Shown here: piece after piece, positions 47,391 through 56,486 of the stretch | How positions within the stretch are numbered: the stretch's first letter is position 1 | Layout of the letters: each line of letters starts with the position of its first letter | Source: Pseudomonas fluvialis | GTDB taxonomy: Bacteria > Pseudomonadota > Gammaproteobacteria > Pseudomonadales > Pseudomonadaceae | Direction of reading: 5' to 3' | Length of the DNA stretch: 64,000 nt | Assembly (NCBI RefSeq): GCF_002234375.1 | Contig: NZ_NMQV01000005.1 | Location: 211,425-275,424 of the forward strand | Notes under the pieces: model-generated | The model's input: the letters and a program-made list of their open reading frames with translations, nothing else | Told to the model about the DNA's origin: nothing | Databases searched by the model: none | Program-made: the position numbers and the translations under genes

Positions 47391-49121
47391 CTAGCCGGTC
47401 ACGCGGCGCCACAGTGCGCGGCCGATCACCCGTACCTTATCGCGCGGCGTGAAGCGCTTGAGGGTGGCCTTGACCACGCCTTCGGTAAAGCGCGTGCGCT
47501 TGCTGTAGTCGATGCGCACATCCACCAGAACCGGCTGCCCGGCCTCGGCCAGCTGCATGGCCTGAGCGATACCGGCGGCACACTCGGCATTGCTTTCGAT
47601 ACTCAGGAAGGCCGCACCGGTGGCTTCGGCCAGTGCGGCCAGGTTGAGCGGCTTGAGCACCGTGCAGGTCTTGCGGTTGTAGGGAATTTCCTGAGCCTGG
47701 GCGATCTGCGACAGCTCGCCGTCGTTGAACACAAACAGCGGCACGCCTAGCTGCAGACTACTGGCGGTGACCAGCTCCAGTCCGGTCATGCGCAACGCGC
47801 CATCGCCCACCACCCCGACCACCTGCCGCTGCGGATTGGCCAGCTTGGCACCGATGACGGCCGGCACGCAGTAGCCCATCGCATTGAAGTCACTGGGCGA
47901 AATGAAACCGCGCGGACCGTGGATGGGCAGCAGCTCGGCAAGCAGGAAGGTGTGATTGCCATCATCGGCCACCACCAGCGCATCGTCGGCCAGCTGTGCG
48001 CGCAGGGCCTGACAGAACACGGCCGGATTGACCCGGCTGCCGCTGTCGTGCTGCAGCCACTGCTGCAGGTAGGCGGCCTTGTCACGGGCAATCTGCGCCG
48101 GCAGGCTGCTGCTGCGCGGCTGGCCGAGCAGCGCGCGCACTTCACCGAGCAGGGCGGGAATAATCAGCGCAGCATCACCTGCCAGGCACAGGCTGGCGGG
48201 GAAGTTGGCATTGAACACCTGCGGGTTGATGTCGATGTGCAGCAACTGTTCCGGCACCGGCATGCTGTAACTGCCGGTGGGGATTTCCGAGAAGCGGGTG
48301 CCCACCGCCAGCAGGCAGTCACATGCCGCGAAGGCCTGCTCGGCAGCGGGTACGGCATAGGCGCCGAAGCCCATGCCGACATGCAGGGGATGATTGGCCG
48401 GGAACGCACTCAAGCCCTGCAGGGTGGTGCAGACCGGCGCGCCCAGCCATTCGGCCAGCTCGATCAGTTCGCGCTGGGCAGCCATTGCCCCCCAGCCGAG
48501 AAACAACCCGGGATGACGCGCCGCAACCAGTTGCCGGGCCATCTCGCGGAGGGTCTGCTGGTCGGCCGTCGCAGCTGGAGGCGCAGGCTGGAACAACGGC
48601 ATGTCCTCGACCTCGCCGAGGAAATTGCCGATGTTGTAGGGCAGTTCGACAAACACCGGCCCCGGTTCGCCACCTGTGGCGATGCGGTAGGCCTCGTATA
48701 GCGTGGGAATCACCTCGGCATGGCTGAGAATGCGAAAGGTCGCCTTGGTGATCGGCTTGAGCAGGGCATGCTGGTCGATATCGTGCAACTGGTACTGCCG
48801 GCCATTCTCGCTATGAATACCGCCGGAAATGATCAGCATGGGAATGCCATCCAGCCCCGCCTCACCGATGCCGCTGGCGGCATGCGTCACCCCGGCTGCC
48901 GGGACGATCACCAGCGTGCCGATACGCTGCCCGGTGCGGCTGAAGGCGTCGGCCATGAAGGCCGCCCCGCACTCGTGGGCGACCAGCACCGGCTGGATGT
49001 GTGGCGAGGCGTTCAGCTCGTCATACAGCTCAGTGTTGTGCACCCCCGGAATGCCGAAGGTGTGGCTGACGCCCAGTTGCTCCAGGGCAAAGCGCGCCAG
49101 TGCTGCGCCGGTTTTCTTCAT
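47391..49121 (-). CDS. Thiamine-diphosphate-dependent enzyme (acetolactate synthase/decarboxylase family)
   Basis: 576 residues. Three TPP-family domains: N-terminal pyrimidine-binding with the catalytic glutamate in LVAHECGAAFMADAFSR (residues ~47-63), a middle domain (GLFLGWGA, VGTRFSEIPTGSY), and the C-terminal diphosphate site GDGALRMTGLELVTA with NDGEL. It acts on a 2-keto acid; the product is not predictable, and family members include acetolactate synthase and 5-guanidino-2-oxopentanoate decarboxylase. The start at 49121 (MKKTGAALAR) has GAGGA upstream. Transcribed after the flavin dehydrogenase gene. Confidence 0.83.
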   Translation of the reverse strand: MKKTGAALARFALEQLGVSHTFGIPGVHNTELYDELNASPHIQPVLVAHECGAAFMADAFSRTGQRIGTLVIVPAAGVTHAASGIGEAGLDGIPMLIISGGIHSENGRQYQLHDIDQHALLKPITKATFRILSHAEVIPTLYEAYRIATGGEPGPVFVELPYNIGNFLGEVEDMPLFQPAPPAATADQQTLREMARQLVAARHPGLFLGWGAMAAQRELIELAEWLGAPVCTTLQGLSAFPANHPLHVGMGFGAYAVPAAEQAFAACDCLLAVGTRFSEIPTGSYSMPVPEQLLHIDINPQVFNANFPASLCLAGDAALIIPALLGEVRALLGQPRSSSLPAQIARDKAAYLQQWLQHDSGSRVNPAVFCQALRAQLADDALVVADDGNHTFLLAELLPIHGPRGFISPSDFNAMGYCVPAVIGAKLANPQRQVVGVVGDGALRMTGLELVTASSLQLGVPLFVFNDGELSQIAQAQEIPYNRKTCTVLKPLNLAALAEATGAAFLSIESNAECAAGIAQAMQLAEAGQPVLVDVRIDYSKRTRFTEGVVKATLKRFTPRDKVRVIGRALWRRVTG

Positions 49122-49141
49122 GGGTCGGTCCTCGCTTGTCA

Positions 49142-50758
49142 TTATTGTGTCGGACGGTTGGCGATGGCTTGCGCCGCTCGCCGGCCGTTGAAGATGCAGT
49201 TGGAGAGAAAGGTGCCTTCCAGCGAACGGATACCGCTGATGCCACCGCCGCCAAACCCCGCGGCCTCGCCAGCGGCATACAGCCCGCGGATTGGCTGGCC
49301 CTGGGCATCGAGCACCCGCGACTGCAGGTCGGTCAGCATGCCACCCATGCTCTTGCGGCTGATCAGCCGGGTACGGATGGCGATCAGCGGTCCGGCCTTG
49401 GGATCGAGGATCGCCTGGAAGCGGCAAGTACGCAGGCGGTCACTGCGCCATTGCCGCAACTGCTGCAGGCGGCGCAACTGTTCATCATTGTGCAGCGCCG
49501 GGCCCCGCGCCAGCATGGCATCGTAGCGCTGGATATCGGTACGCATGGCCGCCAGGTCCAGTCGCCCATCGCCGGCCAGCTCGGCCATCTGTGCAGCCAG
49601 CGCCTCCAGGCTGTCGGCGGCCAGCACATCCGCACAGGTGTCGATCAACTCGCGCACCAGCGCCTGATTGCCCGTCAGGGTCTGCCAGAGCAGACGCAAC
49701 AGCTTGCGGTCACGGAACAACGGATTGGCATCGGTACCGGACACCGCCAGTTCCTTGATGGCAATCCGCCAATTGAGCAGTTGCCAACCGTACTGCCCGG
49801 GCAGATGGCCAATCCGTTTGCACAGGTCATGGGTATCGAAGCCGGTCACCAGCGGCTGCGGGCCGATGCGCCGGCCACTGGCATCCAGCCAGAGCGCCGA
49901 ACGTGCCGGGATCAGACTGATGCCATGCGCCGGGAAGCGCGGTTGCGGGTGGGCAATGCCGGCGGCGTAGTTCCACATCTGCCCCAGCCGCACTACCTGG
50001 CCGCCCAGGCGCTGCACTTCGCCATGCAAAGCACCGTCGGCACGCGGATCGGTACCGTTGAGCAGGTTGTCCGGGCAGGGTCCGTAGAGCGGGTCCCAGT
50101 GACGCCGCACCAGTTCTAGGTTGCCGTTGATGCCGCCACTGCACAACACTACCTGCTCGGCCGCCAGGCTGAAGTCACCGTCCGGGCCGCGCCCCTGGCA
50201 GCCGACAATCGCCCCGTTGTGTTGCAGCAGGCGCTCCACGCGGTGTTCGAACAGGCTGCGCAGGCGCTCAGCCGCGGAGTGTTCGAAGAGCTGCCGCACC
50301 AGCGGCTGGACAATGCCACGTCCACAGCCCCAGGCCACGTGATAGCGCGGCAACGAATTGCCATCGCCGTGATTGCCCCGTTCCACCCACTGCACCGCCG
50401 GAAAGAAGCTAATGCCCCGCGCACGCAGCCAGTCGTAGATGTCCGCCCGGTTGCGCTCGGCGTAGGCCGCCGCCCAGCGCTGCCCCCACAGGTCTTCCTC
50501 GGCAAAAGCAGCGCTGCGCAGCCAGTCATCCAGCAACAACTGCGGCGAGTCATGTACGCCGTTGCGCCGCTGCTCCGGGGTGTCGCACAGCAGCAATCCG
50601 CCAAAGGCATCATTGGCCTGCCCACCGCACTGACTGCGCGGCGCGCCATCCACCAACAGCACGCTACGCCCCAGATCCAGCAACTCCAGGGCCGTGGCAA
50701 TACCGGCCAGGCCGGCACCGATAACCAGGGTGTCACAGTGGTATTGCTTACTCGACAT
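49142..50758 (-). CDS. FAD-binding dehydrogenase (flavocytochrome c / KstD-like)
   Basis: 538 residues. The FAD motif TLVIGAGLAGIATALELLDLG is at the N-terminus, QCGGQANDAFGG follows, and the C-terminal flavin segment GLYAAGEAAGFGGGGISGIRS is typical of the fumarate-reductase/ketosteroid-dehydrogenase superfamily. It has no signal peptide or heme site. It likely inserts or reduces a C=C bond in an acid or cyclic ketone. AGGAGA precedes the ATG. Head-to-head with the AraC gene; the TPP enzyme follows 20 bp downstream. Confidence 0.83.
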   Translation of the reverse strand: MSSKQYHCDTLVIGAGLAGIATALELLDLGRSVLLVDGAPRSQCGGQANDAFGGLLLCDTPEQRRNGVHDSPQLLLDDWLRSAAFAEEDLWGQRWAAAYAERNRADIYDWLRARGISFFPAVQWVERGNHGDGNSLPRYHVAWGCGRGIVQPLVRQLFEHSAAERLRSLFEHRVERLLQHNGAIVGCQGRGPDGDFSLAAEQVVLCSGGINGNLELVRRHWDPLYGPCPDNLLNGTDPRADGALHGEVQRLGGQVVRLGQMWNYAAGIAHPQPRFPAHGISLIPARSALWLDASGRRIGPQPLVTGFDTHDLCKRIGHLPGQYGWQLLNWRIAIKELAVSGTDANPLFRDRKLLRLLWQTLTGNQALVRELIDTCADVLAADSLEALAAQMAELAGDGRLDLAAMRTDIQRYDAMLARGPALHNDEQLRRLQQLRQWRSDRLRTCRFQAILDPKAGPLIAIRTRLISRKSMGGMLTDLQSRVLDAQGQPIRGLYAAGEAAGFGGGGISGIRSLEGTFLSNCIFNGRRAAQAIANRPTQ

Positions 50759-50810
50759 GACCGCTTCTCCTGTTGCTGCGCAGAGAATAGGCAGAGAACC
50801 GTCATGCAGC

Positions 50811-50847
50811 CTGACATTTTACGAAGCAAAGGCTGACATTTTACGAA
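50811..50847. promoter_or_regulatory. Phased direct repeat: probable AraC-regulator operator
   Basis: CTGACATTTTACGAA occurs at 50811-50825 and again at 50833-50847, identical over 15 bases, with starts 22 bases apart (two helical turns). It lies in the 133-bp divergent region between the flavin dehydrogenase gene and the AraC-family gene. Tandem same-face sites are what AraC-type proteins bind. Confidence 0.75.
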
Positions 50848-50891
50848 TACACAGGCACGCTGGAGCACCGCACGCCGAGCCACACGCCGCG

Positions 50892-51896
50892 ATGACCCAG
50901 ATAGCCCGCAGTGCCGTATTCATCGGTTTCGACAGCCTGTGTCGACAACATGGGCTGAATCCCCATGCGCTGCTGCAACAGTGCCAGCTCGACCCACTGC
51001 TGCTGCGTCGCCAGGATCTTTACCTGCCCTATGCGCGCTTCGCCCAGGTTCTCAGCCTCGCCGCGGCACAGGCCGAATGCCCGAGCTTCGGCCTGCAACT
51101 CAGCGAATACCACGACTACCTGGTGCTAGGCCCCTTCGGCCTGCTGCTCGCCCAGGCCGAGAGTTTTGCCGATGTCCTCAAGCTCACCCAGCAGTACGTG
51201 CACCTGCACGCCCAGGGCATAGCTCTGCAGGCCAGGCTGGACCGCCAGCATCTGCAGGTGGAATACCGCCTGCAATTGCAGGAAAACGTCGACCAGCGGC
51301 AGCTGCTCGAACTGGGTCTGGGCGTGGTGCATCGTTCCATGCAGAGCCTGTTTGGCGAGCAGTGGCAACTGCGCCAGCTTCTCATCCGCCACGCCTGCCA
51401 GGGGCAGCCGAGCGACTACCAGCGCTTTTTCAACTGCCCGGTGCTGTTCGAGCAACCGCTCACTGCGCTGGTCGCCGATCCGGCGACCGCCACCCTGCGA
51501 CCTCTGGAGCAACGTCAGCAGCTGAAATCCCATCTGCTGCAGCAATATGCCCAGCGTCATCAACTGGTCGATGACCTGGCCACACGGATTCGCTTCGTCC
51601 TGCAGTCGATTCTCTCCACTGGCGAAGCCAGCCTGCCGGTGGTTGCCCGTCTGCTCGACAAGCACCCACGCAGCCTGCAACAGGCGCTGCACGCGCAGGG
51701 CCTGAACTTTCGCCGGCTGCTCGATGAAGTGCGCTATGCCGAAGCACGGCAGCAGTTGCGTCAATCCAACCAGTCGATCACCGACCTGGCCCTGCACCTC
51801 GGCTATGCCGACGAGACTGCGTTTTCCCGCGCGTTCAAACGCTGGAGCGGCCAGGCGCCCCAACCGTGGCGGCTGGCGGCACGCGCGGCGCATTGA
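50892..51896 (+). CDS. AraC-family transcriptional regulator
   Basis: 334 residues. An N-terminal arabinose-binding-like ligand domain (residues ~20-200, with CRQHGLNPHALL, PSFGLQLSEYHDYLVLGPFG) and a C-terminal double helix-turn-helix (ASLPVVARLLDKHPRSLQQALHAQG, NQSITDLALHLGYADETAFSRAF). It probably activates the divergent flavin dehydrogenase and TPP-enzyme genes through the 22-bp-phased repeat. The start 50892 (MTQIARSAVF) gives family length; the longer frame overlaps the operator. Its 3' end overlaps the EamA gene by 62 bases. Confidence 0.87.
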   Translation: MTQIARSAVFIGFDSLCRQHGLNPHALLQQCQLDPLLLRRQDLYLPYARFAQVLSLAAAQAECPSFGLQLSEYHDYLVLGPFGLLLAQAESFADVLKLTQQYVHLHAQGIALQARLDRQHLQVEYRLQLQENVDQRQLLELGLGVVHRSMQSLFGEQWQLRQLLIRHACQGQPSDYQRFFNCPVLFEQPLTALVADPATATLRPLEQRQQLKSHLLQQYAQRHQLVDDLATRIRFVLQSILSTGEASLPVVARLLDKHPRSLQQALHAQGLNFRRLLDEVRYAEARQQLRQSNQSITDLALHLGYADETAFSRAFKRWSGQAPQPWRLAARAAH

Positions 51897-52791
51897 AGCC
51901 TGTACCGCGCCCGGCCAGCAGCAGGCCACTGAAAATCAGCGCCGCCCCACTCCAGTGGTAATGCTGCAGCTGCTCATCCAGCCACAGGCTGCCGAGCAGC
52001 GCGGCAAACACCGGCATCAGGTAATTGCTCATCGCCGCACGTGCAGCGCCCAGCACACGCACGCCCTGGTTCCACAGGAAGTAGGCGAGCACCGAGGCAC
52101 AGGCGGCGGTGTAGGCAATCGCCAGCAGGTTGCCCGAGCTTGGCGCGAAACGCAGCCCCTGGCTCAACTCATACAGGTAGAGCGGCGCCTGCAATGGCAG
52201 GCCGAGCAGCACCAGGGCCGTCAGCAGGGTCAGCGGCGGCACCTGGAAATAGCCTTGCCAGCGGCGCAGCAGCACCGAGTAAAGCGCCCAGTCGAGGGTG
52301 GCCAGCAGCATGAGCAGATCACCGCGACTGAAGGACAACTGCCAGAGCAAGCTCAACTGCCCCCGCGAAAGCAGCCAGAGCAACCCGGCGAACGCCAGTA
52401 ACAACCCCAACCAGGCACGCCGCGGCGGCCACTCGCCGAGCAACAGGCCGGCCATGAGAAAGGTCGCCAGCGGCAAACAGGTACTCAGCAGGGTGATATT
52501 GATCGCCGCCGTGCTATGCGCGGCGCTGTACAGCAGGCTGTTGAAGGTGGTGATGGCCAGCAGCGCGGCCAGCCACAGGCGCCAGCCCGCGCGGCGCAGC
52601 AGCTGACGATGTCGCCACAGCGAGGCTCCAGCCAGCGGCAACAACAAGCCCAGGGCCAGCGCCCAACGCCAGAAACCCAGGCTGAACGGCGGAATATCCC
52701 CGGCAAAGGCACGAGCTACCAGGGCATTGCCCGCCCAGCACAGGCTGGCCAGGGCCAGACCCAGCCAGGCCCACAGCAGCGGGCGGGTCAT
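51835..52791 (-). CDS. EamA/DMT-family transporter
   Basis: 318 residues with ten hydrophobic segments in two EamA repeats (WAWLGLALASLCWAGNALVA; LLMLLATLDWALYSVLLRR). Probably exports a metabolite or amino acid across the inner membrane. The proline-rich C-terminus (NAPRVPPAATVGAPGRSSV) overlaps the convergent AraC gene. The ATG overlaps the carbonic anhydrase stop by four bases. Confidence 0.88.
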   Translation of the reverse strand: MTRPLLWAWLGLALASLCWAGNALVARAFAGDIPPFSLGFWRWALALGLLLPLAGASLWRHRQLLRRAGWRLWLAALLAITTFNSLLYSAAHSTAAINITLLSTCLPLATFLMAGLLLGEWPPRRAWLGLLLAFAGLLWLLSRGQLSLLWQLSFSRGDLLMLLATLDWALYSVLLRRWQGYFQVPPLTLLTALVLLGLPLQAPLYLYELSQGLRFAPSSGNLLAIAYTAACASVLAYFLWNQGVRVLGAARAAMSNYLMPVFAALLGSLWLDEQLQHYHWSGAALIFSGLLLAGRGTGFNAPRVPPAATVGAPGRSSV

Positions 52792-53435
52792 GTCACACGA
52801 ACAGGCGAGCGCAGGCGATATTGTGGCGGCACCTGCTCCAGGCTGCTGACCGTGACATTCAGGTTCTTCCAGCGACCATCGCGGATACCGTAGATGCAGC
52901 CATGCACGGCCAGCGACTGGCCGCGATGCCAGGCGTTCTGCACGATGCTGGTATGGCTGACATTGGCCACCTGCTGGATCACGTTGAGCTCACACAGCCG
53001 GTCGACACGTTCCTCCTCGCAGGCGAACTGCGCCAGGTGCTCGCGCTGCTCGTAGCAGAGATCGCGAATGCTGCGCAGCCAGCCATCGATCAGGCCGAAC
53101 TGGGTGTCCTGCATCGCCGCCCGCACACCGCCGCAACCGTAGTGACCGGTCACCAGGATATGTTTGACCTTGAGCACGTCCACCGCGTACTGGATCACCG
53201 ACAGGCAGTTGAGATCGGTATGCAGCACCACGTTGGCGACGTTGCGGTGCACGAACAGATCACCCGGCAGCAAGCCGACGATCTCGTTGGCCGGCACGCG
53301 GGCATCCGAACAGCCAATCCACAGGTATTCCGGCAGCTGTTGCTGGGCCAGCTTGGCGAAGAACTGCGGGTCCTCCTCCTTGATCGCTTCGGCCCAGCGT
53401 GCATTGTTGTCGAACAGGTGTTGCAGCTCATTCAT
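52788..53435 (-). CDS. can: Beta-class carbonic anhydrase
   Basis: 215 residues. Interconverts CO2 and bicarbonate. Zinc ligands are visible in IGCSDARVPANEIV (Cys, with the Asp/Arg dyad) and VTGHYGCGGVRAA (His, Cys). The C-terminal LAVHGCIYGIRDGRWKNL is typical. Cytoplasmic, probably a dimer or tetramer. Same strand as rimI upstream (85 bp) and EamA downstream (overlap). Confidence 0.94.
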   Translation of the reverse strand: MNELQHLFDNNARWAEAIKEEDPQFFAKLAQQQLPEYLWIGCSDARVPANEIVGLLPGDLFVHRNVANVVLHTDLNCLSVIQYAVDVLKVKHILVTGHYGCGGVRAAMQDTQFGLIDGWLRSIRDLCYEQREHLAQFACEEERVDRLCELNVIQQVANVSHTSIVQNAWHRGQSLAVHGCIYGIRDGRWKNLNVTVSSLEQVPPQYRLRSPVRVT

Positions 53436-53519
53436 CCGTCAGCTCTCCCGGCGGGGCTGTCATTCTCAGTGCGTGGCCCGGTTGGACTGGCCTGCCCCGG
53501 CAAGGGTCACAGTGGCGCA

Positions 53520-53972
53520 TCAGTCGAGCAGGGTGCAAACCATCAGCAGAGCATCCTCGCGCCCGCCCTGGGCGGCCGGGTAGTAGTCACGACGCCGGCC
53601 GACTTCATTGAAGCCATAGCGCTCGTACAACCGGTAGGCCTGCTGATTACTCGCGCGCACCTCCAGGAAACACTCGCATGCTCCCTGGCGCCCGGCCTCC
53701 TGCATGATCTGCTGCAACAGCCGCAACCCCAGGCCACGCCCCTGCCAGGCCGGCGCCACGGTGATATTCAGCAGGTGCGCCTCATCGAGGATCATCTGCA
53801 ACACCGCATGGCCGACCTGCTCGCCGTCCACACGCATCACCCAGCACTGGTAACTGTTCAGCGCGTCGGCAAACAGGGCACGCGACCAGGGATGCGAGAA
53901 GGCCGCCTGTTCGATGGCCACCACCGTATCCAGATCGGCGGCCTGCATGGGGCTAAATTCAACCTGGCTCAT
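53520..53972 (-). CDS. rimI: Ribosomal protein S18 alanine N-acetyltransferase
   Basis: 150 residues of GNAT fold. The acetyl-CoA loop VAPAWQGRGLGLRLLQQIM and the C-terminal EVRASNQQAYRLYERYGFNEVGRRRDYYP define RimI. The start at 53972 is preferred over the adjacent ATG at 53975 because GGAGG is nearer optimal spacing. It overlaps the holD-like stop by 14 bases, the arrangement also known for E. coli holD-rimI. Confidence 0.93.
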   Translation of the reverse strand: MSQVEFSPMQAADLDTVVAIEQAAFSHPWSRALFADALNSYQCWVMRVDGEQVGHAVLQMILDEAHLLNITVAPAWQGRGLGLRLLQQIMQEAGRQGACECFLEVRASNQQAYRLYERYGFNEVGRRRDYYPAAQGGREDALLMVCTLLD

Positions 53973-54759
53973 CATCCCTCCAGCGCGCCTGCACACCCTG
54001 CATGGCCTGCCACAGCGCAGCCTTGCGCTGCGGTTCGTCGATCAGCAACTCCAGCCCCGGCAGCGCCCAGGCACGCCCCAGCTGCGCCAGGTCCAGCTCG
54101 CGCAGGTAATCCTGGCTATCCGCTCCCGCGGCATAGCGCAGTGCCGGCAGGCCGAGCAACCACAGGCAGGCCCACTGCTCGCCACGCTCGCGCTGGGCGT
54201 ACAGCAGGTCCTCGATCACCGCACGCGCCGCCTGCGGGCCCTGGTCGAAATCACGGCTATTGAGCAACGGCCAGCGCAGCGGTTCGCCAAGCAGTTGCGG
54301 GCTGTCCGGCAGACCGGCAGCGCGCAGCAGGTCCTTGAGCAGCAGGTAGGAGGGATCGCGCCGCTGAAACGGCTCACCGGTCGGCAATTCAACCAGCAGC
54401 AGGCAAGCGCCGGCGCGGTACAACTGCAGGGTAAAACGCGGAGTAACCGGACGGGCGACGGGCTCGACCGGCACCTCGGGCGGACTATCCGGGGTTTCCA
54501 GTGGCGCACGGGCAACGGGCGCCGGACGCCGCAATGGCAGGCGCGCCAGTACTTCTCCGGGCAACGCCGGCTCGGCCGGCACTGCGCTCGGCGCGGGCGC
54601 GGCACTGGCCGGGCGCGGCGGCGTCAGGCTGGGTGCGGCAACCACTTCGGCCAGGCAGTCCGGGCGCGAGGGCGCGGCAAACGGCAGCAACAGGCGCGGC
54701 AGCCAGCAGTCGACCTGCATGGCGCTCAGGTAGGCACGACGACGGCTTTCTTCGATCAC
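53959..54759 (-). CDS. holD: Probable DNA polymerase III psi subunit (HolD-like)
   Basis: 266 residues from a GTG overlapping the leuA stop. The N-terminal [16 protein letters not shown] recalls the chi-binding helix of psi. A long proline/alanine-rich linker follows (residues ~40-105). The C-terminal globular part ends in [11 protein letters not shown], comparable to ARAALWQQI of E. coli HolD. Position directly upstream of and overlapping rimI supports this. I recall that the pseudomonad psi subunit was described as cryptic because its sequence is so divergent. An ATG at 54720 is a less likely start. Confidence 0.68.
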   Translation of the reverse strand: MIEESRRRAYLSAMQVDCWLPRLLLPFAAPSRPDCLAEVVAAPSLTPPRPASAAPAPSAVPAEPALPGEVLARLPLRRPAPVARAPLETPDSPPEVPVEPVARPVTPRFTLQLYRAGACLLLVELPTGEPFQRRDPSYLLLKDLLRAAGLPDSPQLLGEPLRWPLLNSRDFDQGPQAARAVIEDLLYAQRERGEQWACLWLLGLPALRYAAGADSQDYLRELDLAQLGRAWALPGLELLIDEPQRKAALWQAMQGVQARWRDDEPG

Positions 54760-56306
54760 ACGTCAGCCGCTTGCGGATGGGCCTTGGGGGCTCCGGCCTG
54801 CATCAGGTTCAGCGCATTGATGTAGGCCTTGGCCGATGCCACCAGGATATCGGTGTCGGCGCCGTTGCCATTGACGATGCGCCCGCCCTTCTCCAGACGC
54901 ACCGTCACTTCACCCTGCGAGTCGGTACCCTGGGTGATGGCGTTGACCGAATAGAGCTGCAGGCTGGCCTCGGAATGGGCGATCGACTCGATGGCCTTGA
55001 AGGCGGCATCTACCGGCCCTGAGCCCTGCGCCGTGGCACGCTGCTCCTGCCCTGCCACGCTGACCACGATCTGCGCCTGGGGCACCTCGCCGGTCTTGCT
55101 GGCCACTTCCAGGGTCACCAGCTTGAAGTGCTCCGGCGCTTCCTCGGCCAGCGTGTCGCTGACCAGCGCCTGCAGGTCTTCGTCGAAGATCTCGTGTTTC
55201 TTGTCGGCCAGCTCCTTGAAGCGCGCAAAGGCCGCGTTCAGCTCCGCCTCGCCGGCCAGCTCGATACCCAGCTCTTCCAGGCGGGCACGGAACGCCGCAC
55301 GTCCAGAGTGCTTGCCCATGACCATTTTGTTGGTGTTCCAGCCCACCGACTGCGCCGACATGATCTCGTAGGTTTCGCGGTGCTTGAGCACGCCATCCTG
55401 GTGGATACCCGACTCGTGGGCGAAGGCATTGGCGCCGACGATGGCCTTGTTCGGCTGTACCGGAAACCCGGTGATGCCGGAAACCAGACGCGAGGCGGCG
55501 AGGATATGCTCGGTCTCGATGCGCGTATGCACCTTGAGCAGGTCCTGGCGGGTCTTGATGGCCATGACGATTTCTTCCAGCGCGGCGTTACCAGCGCGCT
55601 CGCCCAGGCCGTTGATGGTGCACTCGACCTGGCGCGCACCAGCGACCACCGCAGCCAGCGAGTTGGCCACGGCCAGGCCGAGGTCATTGTGGCAGTGCAC
55701 GGAGAACACCGCCTGGTCGGCATTGGGGATGCGTTCCAGCAGCTGGCGGATGGTGTCGGCGTACTGGTGCGGGATGGCGTAGCCGACAGTGTCCGGAATA
55801 TTGATGGTGCGTGCGCCGGCATCGATGGCTGCCTCGATGATGCGGCAGAGGAAGTCGATCTCCGAGCGCCCGGCGTCCTCGCAGGAAAACTCCACGTCGC
55901 TGCACAGGTTGCGCGCCTTCTTCACCGCACGCACCGCCTGCTCGACTACCTGATCGGGCTGCATGCGCAGCTTGTACTGCATATGGATCGGGCTGGTGGC
56001 AATGAAGGTGTGGATACGCCCGGAATTGGCCCCGCGCAGCGCCTCGGCGGCGCGCTCGATATCGGCATCGACAGCCCGCGACAGGCTGCACACGGTGCTG
56101 TCCTTGATGCTGTCGGCGATCAGTTTGACCGCTTCGAAATCACCGGGACTGGCAATCGCAAAACCCGCCTCGATGACATCTACACGCAGGCGCTCGAGGG
56201 CCCGGGCAATGCGCAGCTTTTCTTCCTTGGTCATCGACGCGCCGGGGCTCTGCTCGCCATCGCGCAACGTGGTGTCGAAGATGATGACGCGATCATTGCT
56301 GCTCAT
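54756..56306 (-). CDS. leuA: 2-isopropylmalate synthase (LeuA type 1)
   Basis: 516 residues. Condenses 2-oxoisovalerate with acetyl-CoA in leucine synthesis. The HMGL-like TIM barrel has [17 protein letters not shown], the metal site [15 protein letters not shown] and [14 protein letters not shown]. The C-terminal regulatory LeuA dimer domain (residues ~385-505) should give leucine feedback. GAGGAG precedes the ATG. No leucine-codon leader peptide was seen upstream, so attenuation is not supported. Confidence 0.95.
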   Translation of the reverse strand: MSSNDRVIIFDTTLRDGEQSPGASMTKEEKLRIARALERLRVDVIEAGFAIASPGDFEAVKLIADSIKDSTVCSLSRAVDADIERAAEALRGANSGRIHTFIATSPIHMQYKLRMQPDQVVEQAVRAVKKARNLCSDVEFSCEDAGRSEIDFLCRIIEAAIDAGARTINIPDTVGYAIPHQYADTIRQLLERIPNADQAVFSVHCHNDLGLAVANSLAAVVAGARQVECTINGLGERAGNAALEEIVMAIKTRQDLLKVHTRIETEHILAASRLVSGITGFPVQPNKAIVGANAFAHESGIHQDGVLKHRETYEIMSAQSVGWNTNKMVMGKHSGRAAFRARLEELGIELAGEAELNAAFARFKELADKKHEIFDEDLQALVSDTLAEEAPEHFKLVTLEVASKTGEVPQAQIVVSVAGQEQRATAQGSGPVDAAFKAIESIAHSEASLQLYSVNAITQGTDSQGEVTVRLEKGGRIVNGNGADTDILVASAKAYINALNLMQAGAPKAHPQAADV

Positions 56307-56423
56307 GGAAAACTCCTCACGGCTATCTCAACCCACGCTTGCCGGGTGGGCCCTCATACCAGTGATTGTCGCGTGAAATACCGCGGGCGGGAAGGAGCAG
56401 CTGCACGCTGGCGCGTGGCAGAC

Positions 56424-56462
56424 AGCAAAAAGCCCCACGACCAGGACCGCAGGGCTTTTGCT
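56424..56462 (-). terminator. Terminator between the carboxynorspermidine dehydrogenase gene and leuA
   Basis: AGCAAAAAGCCC and GGGCTTTTGCT pair with one bulged A around a 15-base loop, giving T-rich sequence on both strands. It lies 25 bp past the dehydrogenase stop and would separate the polyamine genes from leuA. Confidence 0.7.
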
Positions 56463-56486
56463 GATGGCTGGCGAGCGGATACGCCC

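Noticed and set aside
56307..56423. Leucine attenuator ahead of leuA
   Set aside because: No short frame rich in leucine codons and no alternative stem pair; only a 5-bp CCCAC/GTGGG hairpin is present.
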